The notes under the pieces: model-generated
What the model saw: only the letters and a program-made list of their open reading frames with translations
Database searches by the model: none
What the model was told of the DNA's origin: nothing
In this document: one piece after another, positions 1 through 8,816 of the stretch
Numbering within the stretch: position 1 is the first letter of the stretch
How the letters are laid out: every line of letters starts with the position of its first letter
From: Alphaproteobacteria bacterium
GTDB lineage: Bacteria; Pseudomonadota; Alphaproteobacteria; Rickettsiales; JABDBP01
Reading direction: 5' to 3'
Assembly: GCA_013288565.1 (NCBI GenBank)
Contig: JABDBP010000010.1
Coordinates: 1-55,255, forward strand
DNA: 55,255 bases
Program-made: the position numbers and the translations under genes

Positions 1-356
1 TGCTTAAGAATATTAGCAATTTGCTCTTCTTGGCTACGAGTCAGGATAAAATTGGAACTGGAATCAATCCCTGTGGTGTTATTTCCGTTACTGCCTGAAA
101 GTGCCGCCAATAAAGGATCTTTGCCTCCTGAACCGGTATTGGTGGAAAGCCCACTCAAGATGCTTTGCGCTTCAGGGCTTAGACTTACCTGGTCGAGATA
201 AGAGTTGCCTACAGTATCGCTGCTGTTGTTAGAAAGAATCTGTGCAAGGCTCATCATACTGGAAGATTGTAGGGAATCACTTCCTGTCCCCGCCGAGGAA
301 GATTGCCCCGGCATCTGATAATATGAAGCGCTGCTATAAGGGGAAATCGTAGTCAT
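1..356 (-). CDS. Ser-rich hypothetical protein, 3' end cut off by window
   Basis: Reading leftward from the ATG at 356, 118 codons are open to the window edge with no stop. The start is set by a near-perfect ribosome binding site (AGGAGGT, about 6 bases upstream). The visible protein begins MTTISPYSSASYYQMPGQ and is rich in Ser, Asn and Gly. It carries SLSPEAQ near residue 62 and SQEEQIANILK at the visible end. It has no signal peptide or membrane segment and looks low-complexity and mostly disordered. I recall similar Ser-rich proteins with an LSPEAQ motif beside flagellar genes of alphaproteobacteria, and the glycosyltransferase-like and DUF2336 neighbours would fit, but this is only a suggestion. 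The function is unknown. Confidence 0.75.
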   Translation of the reverse strand, partial: MTTISPYSSASYYQMPGQSSSAGTGSDSLQSSSMMSLAQILSNNSSDTVGNSYLDQVSLSPEAQSILSGLSTNTGSGGKDPLLAALSGSNGNNTTGIDSSSNFILTRSQEEQIANILK

Positions 357-598
357 AAATTACCTCCTAACTTGCCGTCTTATCGGTAGTGAAATACCAG
401 ACATGACTTTAACTACCCTTAAAATGGTTACACGATAAAGGAAGCATAAACCATGCCTAAAGTTAAGATATTGTAAATTAATGGTTATTCTTTATAAAAG
501 AACTATGCAGTACCAGTAGAAACTACCGATATACGGAAATTTTTGCCGGGTATATTGTAATGATGCCCTATACATATCCGTTCTAAACATAAATATAT
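357..598. other. Divergent intergenic region
   Basis: These 242 AT-rich bases separate two divergently transcribed genes and hold no convincing ORF. A 10-bp inverted repeat, TATCGGTAGT near 380 and ACTACCGATA near 525, flanks most of the region, and each copy sits in a small dyad (GGTA-N6-TACC and GTAG-AAA-CTAC). This could be a pair of operator sites, but no regulator is identified. No clean -35/-10 pair was seen for either gene. Confidence 0.4.
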
Positions 599-1969
599 AT
601 GCCACTTTCTCTGGAGGATTCTGGATTACTAAAGCGGGTCAATGCAATGCTAAAGCGCAATGCGGTTGCTGAAGTGATCGTGTTTGCGGAAAAACTTGAT
701 AAAGCCGGTTCCATATCCGAAGGCTTTGCTAAAGCGTTATTCGAGCAGACGAAAGAATGGGGCGACAAAGGTTGGTTCGACCAGGTGTGGCAGATGCACG
801 AACTGCTCGCCAAATATATTCCCAATGGCTTTGAGCTTTTGCACGGGCTTGGCTACCGGGCGCAGATGATGGGGGATTTCACCAAAGCCGAAGAATATTA
901 TCATCGCGTCCTTAAGGTGAAGCCGGATTATCCATATTCAAAATTAATGCTGGCCCAACTGCAAATGATGCAGACAAATTTCCGGGAAGGCCGGGATCTT
1001 TTGGAGGCGCGGTTCGATGCCAAGGGTGAAAATGACGGCCCGGATTGGCGGCAGTTTCCAGCAAAACGCTGGCGAGGCGAAAATCTGGCGGGAAAAAGGA
1101 TTTATATTTGGGCGGAGCAGGGAGTGGGAGATTTGGTGATGTTTGCTGGATTCCTGCCTGCTCTTTTAAGCCAAAACCCGCTGGAAATCGTGCTTGCAGT
1201 ATTTCCAAAGATGATACCACTTTTCAAGCGCTCTTTTCCCTCTATCATCGTGGAATCACTGGATAATGCCGCAGACCGAGCTGTTGCACAGACTTTAAGA
1301 GGATTACCAGCTGCGGCGAAGTTACTCGAAAAATCCCTGCCTGAACTTTCACGGGCTAACAGGCAGCCATTCGATTATGCTGCTCCGATGGGCGATCTTT
1401 TGGTTTATCTAATGCCGCAATATATGCCGGCAAAAAATCAAAAATCTTATTTAATTGCCGATCCCGTTCATATGGCCGAAGTTGAAAAAAGCATAAAGGC
1501 ATTAGGAGAAGGCAGGCGCATCGGCATTTCCTGGCATAGCAGCAATAAGCAGGACGGAACGGTGCGCAATATTCCGCTAGAGAAATGGCTGCCGATATTG
1601 AAAATTCCCGGCTGCCATTTTTTTTCCCTGCAACATCATGTTTCCCCTAAGGAAATCGAAAACTTCTGCAACGCTAATGACTGCCGGATATTGAATCATG
1701 AATTTGACCCGATTCACGATATTGATGGCCTGGCAACAATAATTTCCTGCATGGGTGAGGTGATTACCGTAGATAATTCCAACGCGCATCTGGCGGGTGC
1801 TTTAGGAGTCCCAACCACATTGCTTTTACCCAAAGCTCATAATTTCCGCTGGCCGGTTCAGGATAACGGCAAAACCTTATGGTACGATTCCGTCGTGACC
1901 CAGCGCCAGGAAAAAACCATGGATTGGCGGCCAGCTATAGCGAAAATCGCCGCAAGCCTAAAGCATTGA
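599..1969 (+). CDS. TPR protein with GT9-like glycosyltransferase C-terminal domain
   Basis: This is a 456-residue soluble protein. The N-terminal 130 residues are helical and TPR-like, with the repeat around HGLGYRAQMMGDFTKAEEYY (near residue 85). The C-terminal half resembles the ADP-heptose/LPS heptosyltransferase fold (GT9-like): GISWHSSNKQDG near residue 305 and VDNSNAHLAGALGVPT near residue 392, the usual nucleotide-sugar region. TPR plus GT9-like proteins of this kind often occur in flagellin or surface-glycan loci of alphaproteobacteria, so a role in glycosylation is inferred; acceptor and donor are unknown. The start at 599 is the only in-frame ATG after an upstream stop, and the ribosome binding site is weak. 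The gene stands alone and diverges from the Ser-rich gene. Confidence 0.7.
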   Translation: MPLSLEDSGLLKRVNAMLKRNAVAEVIVFAEKLDKAGSISEGFAKALFEQTKEWGDKGWFDQVWQMHELLAKYIPNGFELLHGLGYRAQMMGDFTKAEEYYHRVLKVKPDYPYSKLMLAQLQMMQTNFREGRDLLEARFDAKGENDGPDWRQFPAKRWRGENLAGKRIYIWAEQGVGDLVMFAGFLPALLSQNPLEIVLAVFPKMIPLFKRSFPSIIVESLDNAADRAVAQTLRGLPAAAKLLEKSLPELSRANRQPFDYAAPMGDLLVYLMPQYMPAKNQKSYLIADPVHMAEVEKSIKALGEGRRIGISWHSSNKQDGTVRNIPLEKWLPILKIPGCHFFSLQHHVSPKEIENFCNANDCRILNHEFDPIHDIDGLATIISCMGEVITVDNSNAHLAGALGVPTTLLLPKAHNFRWPVQDNGKTLWYDSVVTQRQEKTMDWRPAIAKIAASLKH

Positions 1970-2099
1970 GCTTCTTTATACTTTCGGCATTGAGTGTAAC
2001 AAGAGTCATACCAGACATTATTAATAGGTTCCGAAGCAAGCCCACATTCACTTAAAGAAGCGACTTTATGGTTGGTCTCTCTCCACGACCTAAATAACC

Positions 2100-3302
2100 T
2101 TACGCGCTCTTCTTCGCATACAGATTAATCATGCTCAGAAAATAATTGATGTTCTCGATCTCTTGTTCTTCCGCCACGGTCATGATTTTTTCGATCATGT
2201 AATTGCTTAAATTTTCAGGTTTCTTCAGGCGATCTTTCACTTCCGGTTTTTCCTTATCGATGCCGCGCACCACGCCGACCACTATCCGCAAGGGCTCATA
2301 CATGCTTTCCGGTAGCCCGGCTTTTTCGTATAGCGCCTTTAAACCCTGGTCGCTTTCGTCGGCGGCAAGTTTTCTTACATTATAGATGGAAACTTTGGCA
2401 AGCCTTGCCAGCGTAATCTCAAAAAGGCTCATACTGCCGAGGCACAGCGCGGTGAATGGAGTGAGCTTGCCGGAAAGCTCCAGGCCTTCGATCATGCCGG
2501 CCAGCTTGCTCTGCTTATCCTGCAGTTCCTGGGTGAAGCCACTGTGCTCCTCCAGGTAATTCATCAGCCGCGCCAGTTCCGCATCGCTGGTTTTTGCACC
2601 TAGGAATCTGATGGTTGCGGCCTCGCGGCTCTTGTCAAAAACCCCCCCGAGCTTGTTTACGGCTATTTTGTGTTTCTCGCTTAAGTGCCGACGCAGATTA
2701 TCCGAGACCCTGGCCATCACTTTTTCGGCAACTTCCATCGTGGCGGCGCTATGGTCGAGCAAGGCGCCGAGGATATTTTCATTATTCGGAAAATTCTGGC
2801 TTACTTTATCAAAACTTTCACTGCTGATTTTTGCGTTCTGGTTATAGAGCAGGCGCTCCACCACGTCCTCGTTTTTAGTATCGATCAAAGCCGAGGAGAT
2901 TTTATCCGAGAGATTTTTCCGCTTAGCCACTGCCATTTGCCTGGCTACTTCTACCGTGCCGCTGACGATCGAAACTAGATCATCATCGGTTAGCACTTCG
3001 CAGAATTCCAGCATGGGCAAGGCAATATATTCAGCGTCCCGGGCCAGTTGCAGCGCCACGTCATGTGGTATGGTTTTGACCTCCTTCAGGTTCTCGGCCA
3101 GCACATACCTGACATGGACCTCCGCATCTTTAAGCAACAGCCGGAAAATCTGCTCAGCGATTGCAAGCTGCTCGGGCGTGAAGGATTGTGATTTATATTG
3201 CCGGGCCAGCTTATCAGCTATTTCTATCCGGGAATCAGCTGAAGGATTCCCTATAAGGCGGCCTATATCGTCGGTTGATAATTTCTCAGGGTTACCGCTC
3301 AT
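2100..3302 (-). CDS. DUF2336 domain protein, copy 1
   Basis: This 400-residue soluble protein is built from HEAT-like helical repeats. It matches the DUF2336 family as I know it: LARDAEYIALPMLEFCEVLTDDDL near residue 90, then EVARQMAVAKRKNLSDKIS and ERLLYNQNAKIS. DUF2336 is nearly confined to alphaproteobacteria and has no established biochemical role; members often lie near motility or chemotaxis genes. It is a clear paralog of the gene at 3375-4523 (compare VALPVLEFSFVLSDYDI and ARARAIARRKPLSYRLV there), so the pair arose by tandem duplication. The two are separated by 72 bases, and this copy is probably transcribed from the upstream CtrA-type promoter. Its own ribosome binding site is weak. 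Confidence 0.8.
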   Translation of the reverse strand: MSGNPEKLSTDDIGRLIGNPSADSRIEIADKLARQYKSQSFTPEQLAIAEQIFRLLLKDAEVHVRYVLAENLKEVKTIPHDVALQLARDAEYIALPMLEFCEVLTDDDLVSIVSGTVEVARQMAVAKRKNLSDKISSALIDTKNEDVVERLLYNQNAKISSESFDKVSQNFPNNENILGALLDHSAATMEVAEKVMARVSDNLRRHLSEKHKIAVNKLGGVFDKSREAATIRFLGAKTSDAELARLMNYLEEHSGFTQELQDKQSKLAGMIEGLELSGKLTPFTALCLGSMSLFEITLARLAKVSIYNVRKLAADESDQGLKALYEKAGLPESMYEPLRIVVGVVRGIDKEKPEVKDRLKKPENLSNYMIEKIMTVAEEQEIENINYFLSMINLYAKKSA

Positions 3303-3374
3303 GGTTCAATGCTAGCCTATAGTCTGGCTCAAGACAAGGCGCTTTCCAAGGGCGTTCCTCGGGTATCCGCCTTT

Positions 3375-4523
3375 TCAATGCAACGTTGCCGGGTTACCAC
3401 TGCCGCCAATTAAGGCGAGCAAATATTTCATATGCGGCACCGTATTGTCATAGCCGCCGCTGGTGATTTTTCTCATTATGCGATTGGTGCAATCCGATAC
3501 GGTGCTACCGGAATCGTCACGTTCCTGAATCGTCAATTGCAATATCAGGCGGCTTGCCTCGTAAAGATGTTCCGGTAGGTTAGCCGCTTTGTAAAGTGCC
3601 TGGAAACCCATATAATTTCTATCATGAATCAGTTTCACCACGTTCGATTTAGGGATATTGGCAAGGCAGCCCATGCCGGTTGCGAAAAATTCCAGATCGC
3701 CCTTGCATAGCGCGCGCAGAACTAGATTATAGTTGAGCTTGCGCTGCCCGTGGAGGTTACGGACCAGCGAATCTGCCTCACCAGGACTTTTCGTTTGCAG
3801 TGTTGAGAGCAAGGCTTCGTTGTGCCCCTGCTCAATCATTAGGGAAACCGCCTCGGGTGAAAGTTTATATTCGTTCACGAGCTGCATTCTAATCTTATCG
3901 GATACCATCGTGATCATGCGCTCGACCAGCTCCAGCTGCAGATTACCCCGGTCAGCCAGCATTTGCAGCACGTCCTCTGAATTCCGGAAATCCAGCAGGA
4001 TTTTTTCTGCGCTGCGTGTGGAAATGTACGCATCCTTGTTTTCCAATATGGTTTTTACCACCAGCTTTTCTCGGCGGTTCAGTAATTCATCCACCAGCCG
4101 ATAGGAAAGCGGCTTTCTCCTGGCTATCGCCCGCGCCCTAGCCACTTCTGCCGTGCTTCTTATGATTTGGGTGATGTCATAGTCGGAGAGTACGAAGGAA
4201 AACTCCAGCACCGGCAGCGCGACTTCCAATACGTCGTTGGCCAATCTGAGCGCCAGGATTTTCGGCATATTATGGTTGGTGGCAAGTTTTGACGAGATGA
4301 TTTTCCTGACTTTGGATTCAATGTCATATGATAATATATCTAGGATTTCCGCCGCAATTTTGGTTTCCGCCGGGCTGAATATGCCGGAGTTGAATTGGTT
4401 ACAAACGGCGCTCGCGACCTCGGCTCTCACTTCCAGAGATGCCGCAGTCTCCCCGTTTCCTTGCAGCCTTCCTAGAACTTCGGTCAAGTTCCCCATGTGA
4501 TCGCTATACGCAATGTTAGTCAT
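3375..4523 (-). CDS. DUF2336 domain protein, copy 2
   Basis: This 382-residue helical-repeat protein is the first gene of a tandem DUF2336 pair. Family features visible are LRLANDVLEVALPVLEFSF near residue 85, AEVARARAIARRKPLS near residue 125 and a C-terminal helical region ending near MKYLLALIGG. No membrane or secretion signal is seen. A good ribosome binding site (GGGAGG, 5 bases before ATG) fixes the start. Upstream, at 4556-4587, is a promoter with a textbook CtrA box, so expression is probably under cell-cycle or motility control. The function of DUF2336 is not known; this placement is inference. Confidence 0.8.
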   Translation of the reverse strand: MTNIAYSDHMGNLTEVLGRLQGNGETAASLEVRAEVASAVCNQFNSGIFSPAETKIAAEILDILSYDIESKVRKIISSKLATNHNMPKILALRLANDVLEVALPVLEFSFVLSDYDITQIIRSTAEVARARAIARRKPLSYRLVDELLNRREKLVVKTILENKDAYISTRSAEKILLDFRNSEDVLQMLADRGNLQLELVERMITMVSDKIRMQLVNEYKLSPEAVSLMIEQGHNEALLSTLQTKSPGEADSLVRNLHGQRKLNYNLVLRALCKGDLEFFATGMGCLANIPKSNVVKLIHDRNYMGFQALYKAANLPEHLYEASRLILQLTIQERDDSGSTVSDCTNRIMRKITSGGYDNTVPHMKYLLALIGGSGNPATLH

Positions 4524-4555
4524 GGCATCCTCCCTTGGTTGATCCTGGATCTATA

Positions 4556-4587
4556 ATTATAGGTGCAAAAGGTTAATAAATGGTTAA
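4556..4587 (-). promoter_or_regulatory. CtrA-type promoter of the DUF2336 pair
   Basis: On the minus strand, TTAACCATTTATTAA (4587-4573) matches the CtrA consensus TTAA-N7-TTAA, including the preferred TTAACCAT half. Eleven bases further on is TATAAT (4561-4556), so the box covers the -35 position, as in CtrA-activated promoters of Caulobacter. The ATG of the DUF2336 gene lies about 30 bases downstream. A perfect 12-bp palindrome CTATAATTATAG (4551-4562) overlaps the -10. The same architecture recurs at 53884-53915. Confidence 0.65.
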
Positions 4588-4606
4588 CGGAACCGATAAT
4601 ATTTTA

Positions 4607-4739
4607 GGAATTTGCTAACTAACTATAGGCCAGTCATTCTGGCGTAGGCCGCATCCAGTATAACCTTTTGATTTTAATGAATATTATCTTTTGCCAGCAT
4701 GACAATTTATTGATTTCTCTGTCCAGAGTTAGCAATTCC
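4607..4739. repeat. Inverted repeat pair in gene-free DNA
   Basis: GGAATTTGCTAACT (4607-4620) and AGTTAGCAATTCC (4727-4739) are inverted copies differing by one inserted T. They enclose about 105 AT-rich bases without an ORF. The region lies between the CtrA promoter and the end of the GST gene. It may be a small decayed palindromic element or a long-range hairpin; nothing in it decides. Confidence 0.35.
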
Positions 4740-4788
4740 GTTTTTATCTCCGATTGTGGTTTTGGCCGGTTTTATTTTGCAGCTAGGC

Positions 4789-5457
4789 TCAAAAATCCAG
4801 ATCTGCATAATGCTTCACGGGCTTAAATCCCATGAGGCGATCGGAAAGCAGGGGGCGGAACGATGGCCTGGATTTGACGACAGAATACCAATCTTTCGCT
4901 GAATCGCTATGTTGCCACGGAACATCACCCAAATAATCCAACACCGAAAGATGAGCGCAAGCGGTGATGTCGGCCAGCGAAAATTCATCCCCCGCCAGCC
5001 ATTTCCGTTTTCTTAATAGATATGAAATATAATCGAGATGCGAATGAATATTGGCCTTTCCTGCCCGTATTGCCTCGGAATTTGGCTCTCCGCTGCCTTT
5101 ATAAAACTTCAGGATTTTCTCATTGAAAATATAGCGCGTGACTTCGTTATAGAATTTATTATCGAACCAATTGGCAATGGCGCGCGTTTCAGCGCGATCC
5201 TTGGTGTTTGGCGGTAGCATGGGCTTTTCCCGGTATGACTCCTCCAGGAATTCGGCGATGGCGATGCTGTCATGCAGCACCAGCTCATCATTTTCCACCA
5301 ACACCGGCACTTCTCCGGAAGGCGAAAGAGCCAAGAATTCCTGCCGCCGTTCCCAGTAATTTTCCGGTATCAGCTCAAAATCCAGTTCCTTTTCCTTCAG
5401 GATTATCCTGATTTTGCGGGAAAACGGGGAAAGAGGAAAGTGGTAAAGTACGCGCAT
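4789..5457 (-). CDS. Glutathione S-transferase family protein
   Basis: This 222-residue cytosolic protein has the GST fold. The N-terminal thioredoxin-like domain begins MRVLYHFPLSPFSRKIRI and has the cis-Pro region SGEVPVLVEND (near 50) and LHDSIAIAEFLEE (near 61), the glutathione gamma-glutamyl site. The C-terminal helical domain contains LAGDEFSLADITACAHLSVLDY, the usual N-capping box. The substrate is unknown. Its ATG directly follows the TAA stop of the thioredoxin/NHL gene (zero spacing), so the two are translationally coupled, and it is the last gene of the operon that starts at bioF. The pairing with a CxxC thioredoxin protein suggests thiol chemistry or redox protection, by inference. 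Confidence 0.85.
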   Translation of the reverse strand: MRVLYHFPLSPFSRKIRIILKEKELDFELIPENYWERRQEFLALSPSGEVPVLVENDELVLHDSIAIAEFLEESYREKPMLPPNTKDRAETRAIANWFDNKFYNEVTRYIFNEKILKFYKGSGEPNSEAIRAGKANIHSHLDYISYLLRKRKWLAGDEFSLADITACAHLSVLDYLGDVPWQHSDSAKDWYSVVKSRPSFRPLLSDRLMGFKPVKHYADLDF

Positions 5458-7410
5458 TTATTTTACCGAGTCGCCAATATTTATAGTCAGTGAACGTGCC
5501 CCGGATTTCTCAGCTTTCAGGAGTTTTTCAATACTCTGCAAATAACACTTGGCACCGGATGCGCAGTAATAGAGAGTTCCCTGCAGTTTATAGGATTTGC
5601 CAATGGCCAGCTTAGGCAGCGATATGCTGGGGCCGCGCATTTGCTCTGGCTTATATTTTTCAACCAAATTAAATCTTGCGCCTTCGACCGCAAACAGGGA
5701 AATCCAGCTCGGCGCTTCCGCATTTATCTTCATGCCACGCGGCAATTTGATGGTGACCTTGATCTCCTGTTTGGCTGTCACTTTCGCAAAATCCAGGACT
5801 TTTAAATTCGGCAAGTTTTCCTGATATTCCGTGGATTCTTTTTCCGTTTCCGGCGAGGGAACGACATTTAAGTTCGAAACTTTCCCGGTTTTCACATCAT
5901 ATACTTTTATGGCGTTGTTGTCGGTGTCGGCGATGAACATTTTGCCGCCGCCAATAACAATCGCATTAGGTTCGTTTAACCGCACAACGGCGGCATCTCC
6001 TACCGCATCGCCCCTGGCCCCATTGCCCAAATAATTCTCCAATTTCCCCGTTTCCAAAGCGAATTTCCGTATAGAATGATTATATGAATCGGCAATGAAA
6101 ATTTCTTTATCATCGGCGAAAAGCCCAAGCGGATGCTGCATCAGCGCGTGATCTATATTCCCTTCGGTAAATCCGAAATCAAACAATCCCTTGCCGACCA
6201 GTGTTTTCACCTGCCCATCCTCCATATAGCGCAAACTGCTGGTTTCGCTATCGACAAAATAAAGCCGGCCTTGAGCCGCTGAAAGCCCGCTAGTTTGCGC
6301 CAGGGAATTTAAGGGATATGGGCCGTCACGCAAATCCTCATACCCGTTTCCGGCTATGACACTCAAGGTTTTTTTCTCCAAGCTATAATCCCATATCTGA
6401 TGTAAGCCCGCTATGGCGATGGCGATGTGATTTTCGTCCGGGTAAAAAGCCAGGTCCCATGGTGAGGAAAGCCTGGTTTTCAGAGCGTTGCTGCTGGAAA
6501 TATTGCGATTTTCGCCTTGTTCGCCGGTTCCGGCAACAGTTTCGATTTTTCCCCCTCCCAGTTCGATTTTTCTTAGTAAATGATTGCCGGTATCGGCGAC
6601 ATAAAGAATGCCGTCGCGGTAGAGCAATCCTTGTGGAGCGTTGAACTTTGCTGCGGCAAAATCCCCGTCTTTCTGGCCTTTTGCACCGGAGCCGATTTGC
6701 AGGAAAACCTGTCCCGAAATCCTTATCCCTAGTATCCTATTATTGCCGGAATCGGAAATGAAAAGCGCCGGCTGGCCTTCATAATCCTCGACATATATAA
6801 TTTTTCCCGGAAAACTTAAAACTGATTTCGGCTGCTTATTTTTTTCCGGCGATATCGGCAGCGGCGCAGTATTCATAAGCCCGGCGTAACTTTTCAGCAT
6901 TCCGTCGATGGATTTTTTGATTTTCCCGCCATTTCCCTCCCCACTGAAAACCTCCTCGATGCGGCCGAGCGGGTTGATCAGAACCAGTGTCGGCCAGGCG
7001 TGCACGCCGAATTTCTGCCAGATGTAAAAATTCCCATCATTCACCACTGGGTGCAGGATGCCATAACGCAATATCGCCGAGCGAATGTTTTCGCTGTCGC
7101 GCTCGTTCTGGAATTTCGCCGAATGTACCCCGATCACCGTCACCTTATCGCCGTAGGTTTTCTCAATATCCTGCAATTCCGGGATAATGTGCATGCAGTT
7201 TATACAGCAATAAGTCCAGAAATCGACCAGGATTATCCGGCCTTTCAAATCGTCGGTGGTTAGCGGACGGGAAGTGTTCAGCCAGCCGTTTTCATGCGTT
7301 ATCGAGCGGTGCGCCGCGGTTATTTCCCAAGCCATATCTTTCGCATTCTTCGCATTAACTGGCAACGTACCAAAGAAAAAAACCAGCGCTAAAAAAAGAA
7401 ATTTCCACAT
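5458..7410 (-). CDS. Exported thioredoxin-like protein with NHL repeats
   Basis: This 650-residue protein starts with a probable signal peptide (MWKFLFLALVFFFGTLPVNA). A thioredoxin-like domain follows with FWTYCCINC (CxxC at about 69-72) and the cis-Pro WPTLVLINP. A beta-propeller of NHL repeats spans roughly residues 200-520 (for example GLLYRDGILYVADTGNHLLRK, shifted by about 60 residues per repeat). A beta-rich C-terminal domain contains YYCASGAKCY. This is the architecture of the NHLRC2-like family; the C-CINC motif is typical of it. Bacterial members are uncharacterised; a periplasmic redox role is inferred. It begins 6 bases after the bioD stop and abuts the GST gene, so it belongs to the biotin operon transcript. 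Confidence 0.85.
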   Translation of the reverse strand: MWKFLFLALVFFFGTLPVNAKNAKDMAWEITAAHRSITHENGWLNTSRPLTTDDLKGRIILVDFWTYCCINCMHIIPELQDIEKTYGDKVTVIGVHSAKFQNERDSENIRSAILRYGILHPVVNDGNFYIWQKFGVHAWPTLVLINPLGRIEEVFSGEGNGGKIKKSIDGMLKSYAGLMNTAPLPISPEKNKQPKSVLSFPGKIIYVEDYEGQPALFISDSGNNRILGIRISGQVFLQIGSGAKGQKDGDFAAAKFNAPQGLLYRDGILYVADTGNHLLRKIELGGGKIETVAGTGEQGENRNISSSNALKTRLSSPWDLAFYPDENHIAIAIAGLHQIWDYSLEKKTLSVIAGNGYEDLRDGPYPLNSLAQTSGLSAAQGRLYFVDSETSSLRYMEDGQVKTLVGKGLFDFGFTEGNIDHALMQHPLGLFADDKEIFIADSYNHSIRKFALETGKLENYLGNGARGDAVGDAAVVRLNEPNAIVIGGGKMFIADTDNNAIKVYDVKTGKVSNLNVVPSPETEKESTEYQENLPNLKVLDFAKVTAKQEIKVTIKLPRGMKINAEAPSWISLFAVEGARFNLVEKYKPEQMRGPSISLPKLAIGKSYKLQGTLYYCASGAKCYLQSIEKLLKAEKSGARSLTINIGDSVK

Positions 7411-7416
7411 AGCGAA

Positions 7417-8061
7417 TCAATAAAGGAAGTCCAGGATTTTATCCATGGCTTTTTCATCTCCACCACGTGGCAGAAAGAATACCGGCTTGCGGGTAAAATT
7501 CTCGATGGTTTTCAATGTTTCAGCGGTAGCACATGGTGCTTCGGATGATTCGTTTATGATGACCGCATGAATGTTTTCCAGCATCTTCACAGCGGTCAGC
7601 AAGTGCGTTATCGCGCCCAGATAAGTTCCGCCAACCAGTAGTGCGGGAATTTGCAGTTCATGGACGAGATCAGCGACAGTTTTTTCATTATTCAGTGGTG
7701 TCATCACCCCGCCGATTCCTTCGATGAAAAGGAAATCATCATAGCTCGAAAAAGCAGAGCGACAGAATTTCACGACTTTCGCAAAATCTATCTTCTGGCC
7801 TTCCTTCCTGGCAGCAATATCCGGCGAAACTGCCGCTACAAACCGCCAGGGCGAGATTTTATCGAGATTTTTTTCATTATACGGAATTCTGTTGCTGTCC
7901 ATGAGCACACGGCTATCGGATTCTGCTTTGGAAAATCCGGTGATGACGGGTTTCAGCGCATTAACCGATTTCCCTTGCCGTGTAAGTGATTCACAAAGAT
8001 TCTGTACCAGAAAAGTTTTTCCGATTCCGGTTCCGGTCCCAGTTATGAAATATTTTTTCAT
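7417..8061 (-). CDS. bioD: Dethiobiotin synthetase BioD
   Basis: BioD closes the ureido ring of dethiobiotin from 7,8-diaminopelargonate, CO2 and ATP. The 214-residue protein has the P-loop ITGTGTGIGKTF at its N-terminus, KPVITGF (substrate region), SPDIAARKEG and EGIGGVMTPL (Mg/nucleotide region). The start at 8061 (MKKYFITG) is preferred over an ATG 33 bases upstream because it places the P-loop at the usual position, has GGCGGA six bases upstream and gives an ATGA overlap with bioC. It sits in the bioF-H-C-D operon. Confidence 0.93.
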   Translation of the reverse strand: MKKYFITGTGTGIGKTFLVQNLCESLTRQGKSVNALKPVITGFSKAESDSRVLMDSNRIPYNEKNLDKISPWRFVAAVSPDIAARKEGQKIDFAKVVKFCRSAFSSYDDFLFIEGIGGVMTPLNNEKTVADLVHELQIPALLVGGTYLGAITHLLTAVKMLENIHAVIINESSEAPCATAETLKTIENFTRKPVFFLPRGGDEKAMDKILDFLY

Positions 8062-8816
8062 ATTTTTTCCGCCAGGAAATAATGCGCGTTCCAACTAGCA
8101 AAAATTCCCCTGCTGCCCGGGTAATGCCTACTATAATACTCGTTGACGCATAAAACTTTTTTTCTGCCGAACGGTGCGGATTTTCCTTTCTTCCGGCCGC
8201 CGATAACTCTAATTTTTCCCTGCAAATCAAAGAGATCGCGGTAATCGTTCACTATATTTTCCTCGACATGTCTCAACAGCATGAAATTCCACTGCAGGCA
8301 GTCAAGGATTTTTTCTGCCGGGAAAAATTCATTAATGCGGTTTCCTTCACCATATTTTTCCAGGCTTTCCATTAATTCACGCAACGTTCCAGCGCCGAAA
8401 ATCGCAAACGCGAATATCCCGCCTGGCTGCAAAACCCTGGCAGCTTCCGCGAATGTTACTTCCAGATTTTCCAGCCATTGTAGTGCTAGCGATGAAACAA
8501 CGGCGGAGAATACTCCATCTTTGAACGGCAGCCGCTCCATGTCAGCATTCACTGTAATTCCAGCATTTTCCCGGGATTTTTTGCACATAGGAAAAGCGAT
8601 ATCAGTTTCAATAATGCCTTCATGTAAATCTTTTCGCTGCAATATTTCCCGCATATATCCGGTGCCGGAGCCGAGATCCAGAATCTGTCCGTGCTGAGGA
8701 ATTTTATCGATAAACGCAACCAGATTTTCCGCAATGATTTTCTGCAATCCAGCATGGCTATCATAATTATCCGCTGCGCGGGAAAAATCGGCTTTTATCG
8801 CAGATTTTTGGCTCAT
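8058..8816 (-). CDS. bioC: Malonyl-ACP O-methyltransferase BioC
   Basis: BioC methylates malonyl-ACP with S-adenosylmethionine so that fatty acid synthesis can build the pimeloyl moiety of biotin. The 252-residue protein begins MSQKSAIKADFSRAADNYD, the family start with the FxxAAxxYDxHAxLQ signature. It has SAM motif I ILDLGSGTGYM near residue 50, and SSLALQWLENL near 110, the loop typical of BioC. An in-frame ATG 69 bases upstream is rejected because it lies inside bioH and adds a non-family tail. The 5' end overlaps the bioH stop (ATGA), and the 3' end overlaps bioD in the same way. Confidence 0.93.
   Translation of the reverse strand: MSQKSAIKADFSRAADNYDSHAGLQKIIAENLVAFIDKIPQHGQILDLGSGTGYMREILQRKDLHEGIIETDIAFPMCKKSRENAGITVNADMERLPFKDGVFSAVVSSLALQWLENLEVTFAEAARVLQPGGIFAFAIFGAGTLRELMESLEKYGEGNRINEFFPAEKILDCLQWNFMLLRHVEENIVNDYRDLFDLQGKIRVIGGRKKGKSAPFGRKKVLCVNEYYSRHYPGSRGIFASWNAHYFLAEKI

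Noticed and set aside
447-461. Shared 13-mer AACCATGCCTAAA at 449-461 and 19941-19953
   Set aside because: It is a short match with no surrounding similarity, partly explained by a common start context (ATGCCTAAA). Treated as coincidence.
1970-2099. GCTTCTTTA / TAAAGAAGC inverted repeat as a terminator
   Set aside because: The arms are 9 bp, AT-rich and about 75 bases apart with no T-run, so this is too weak to call.
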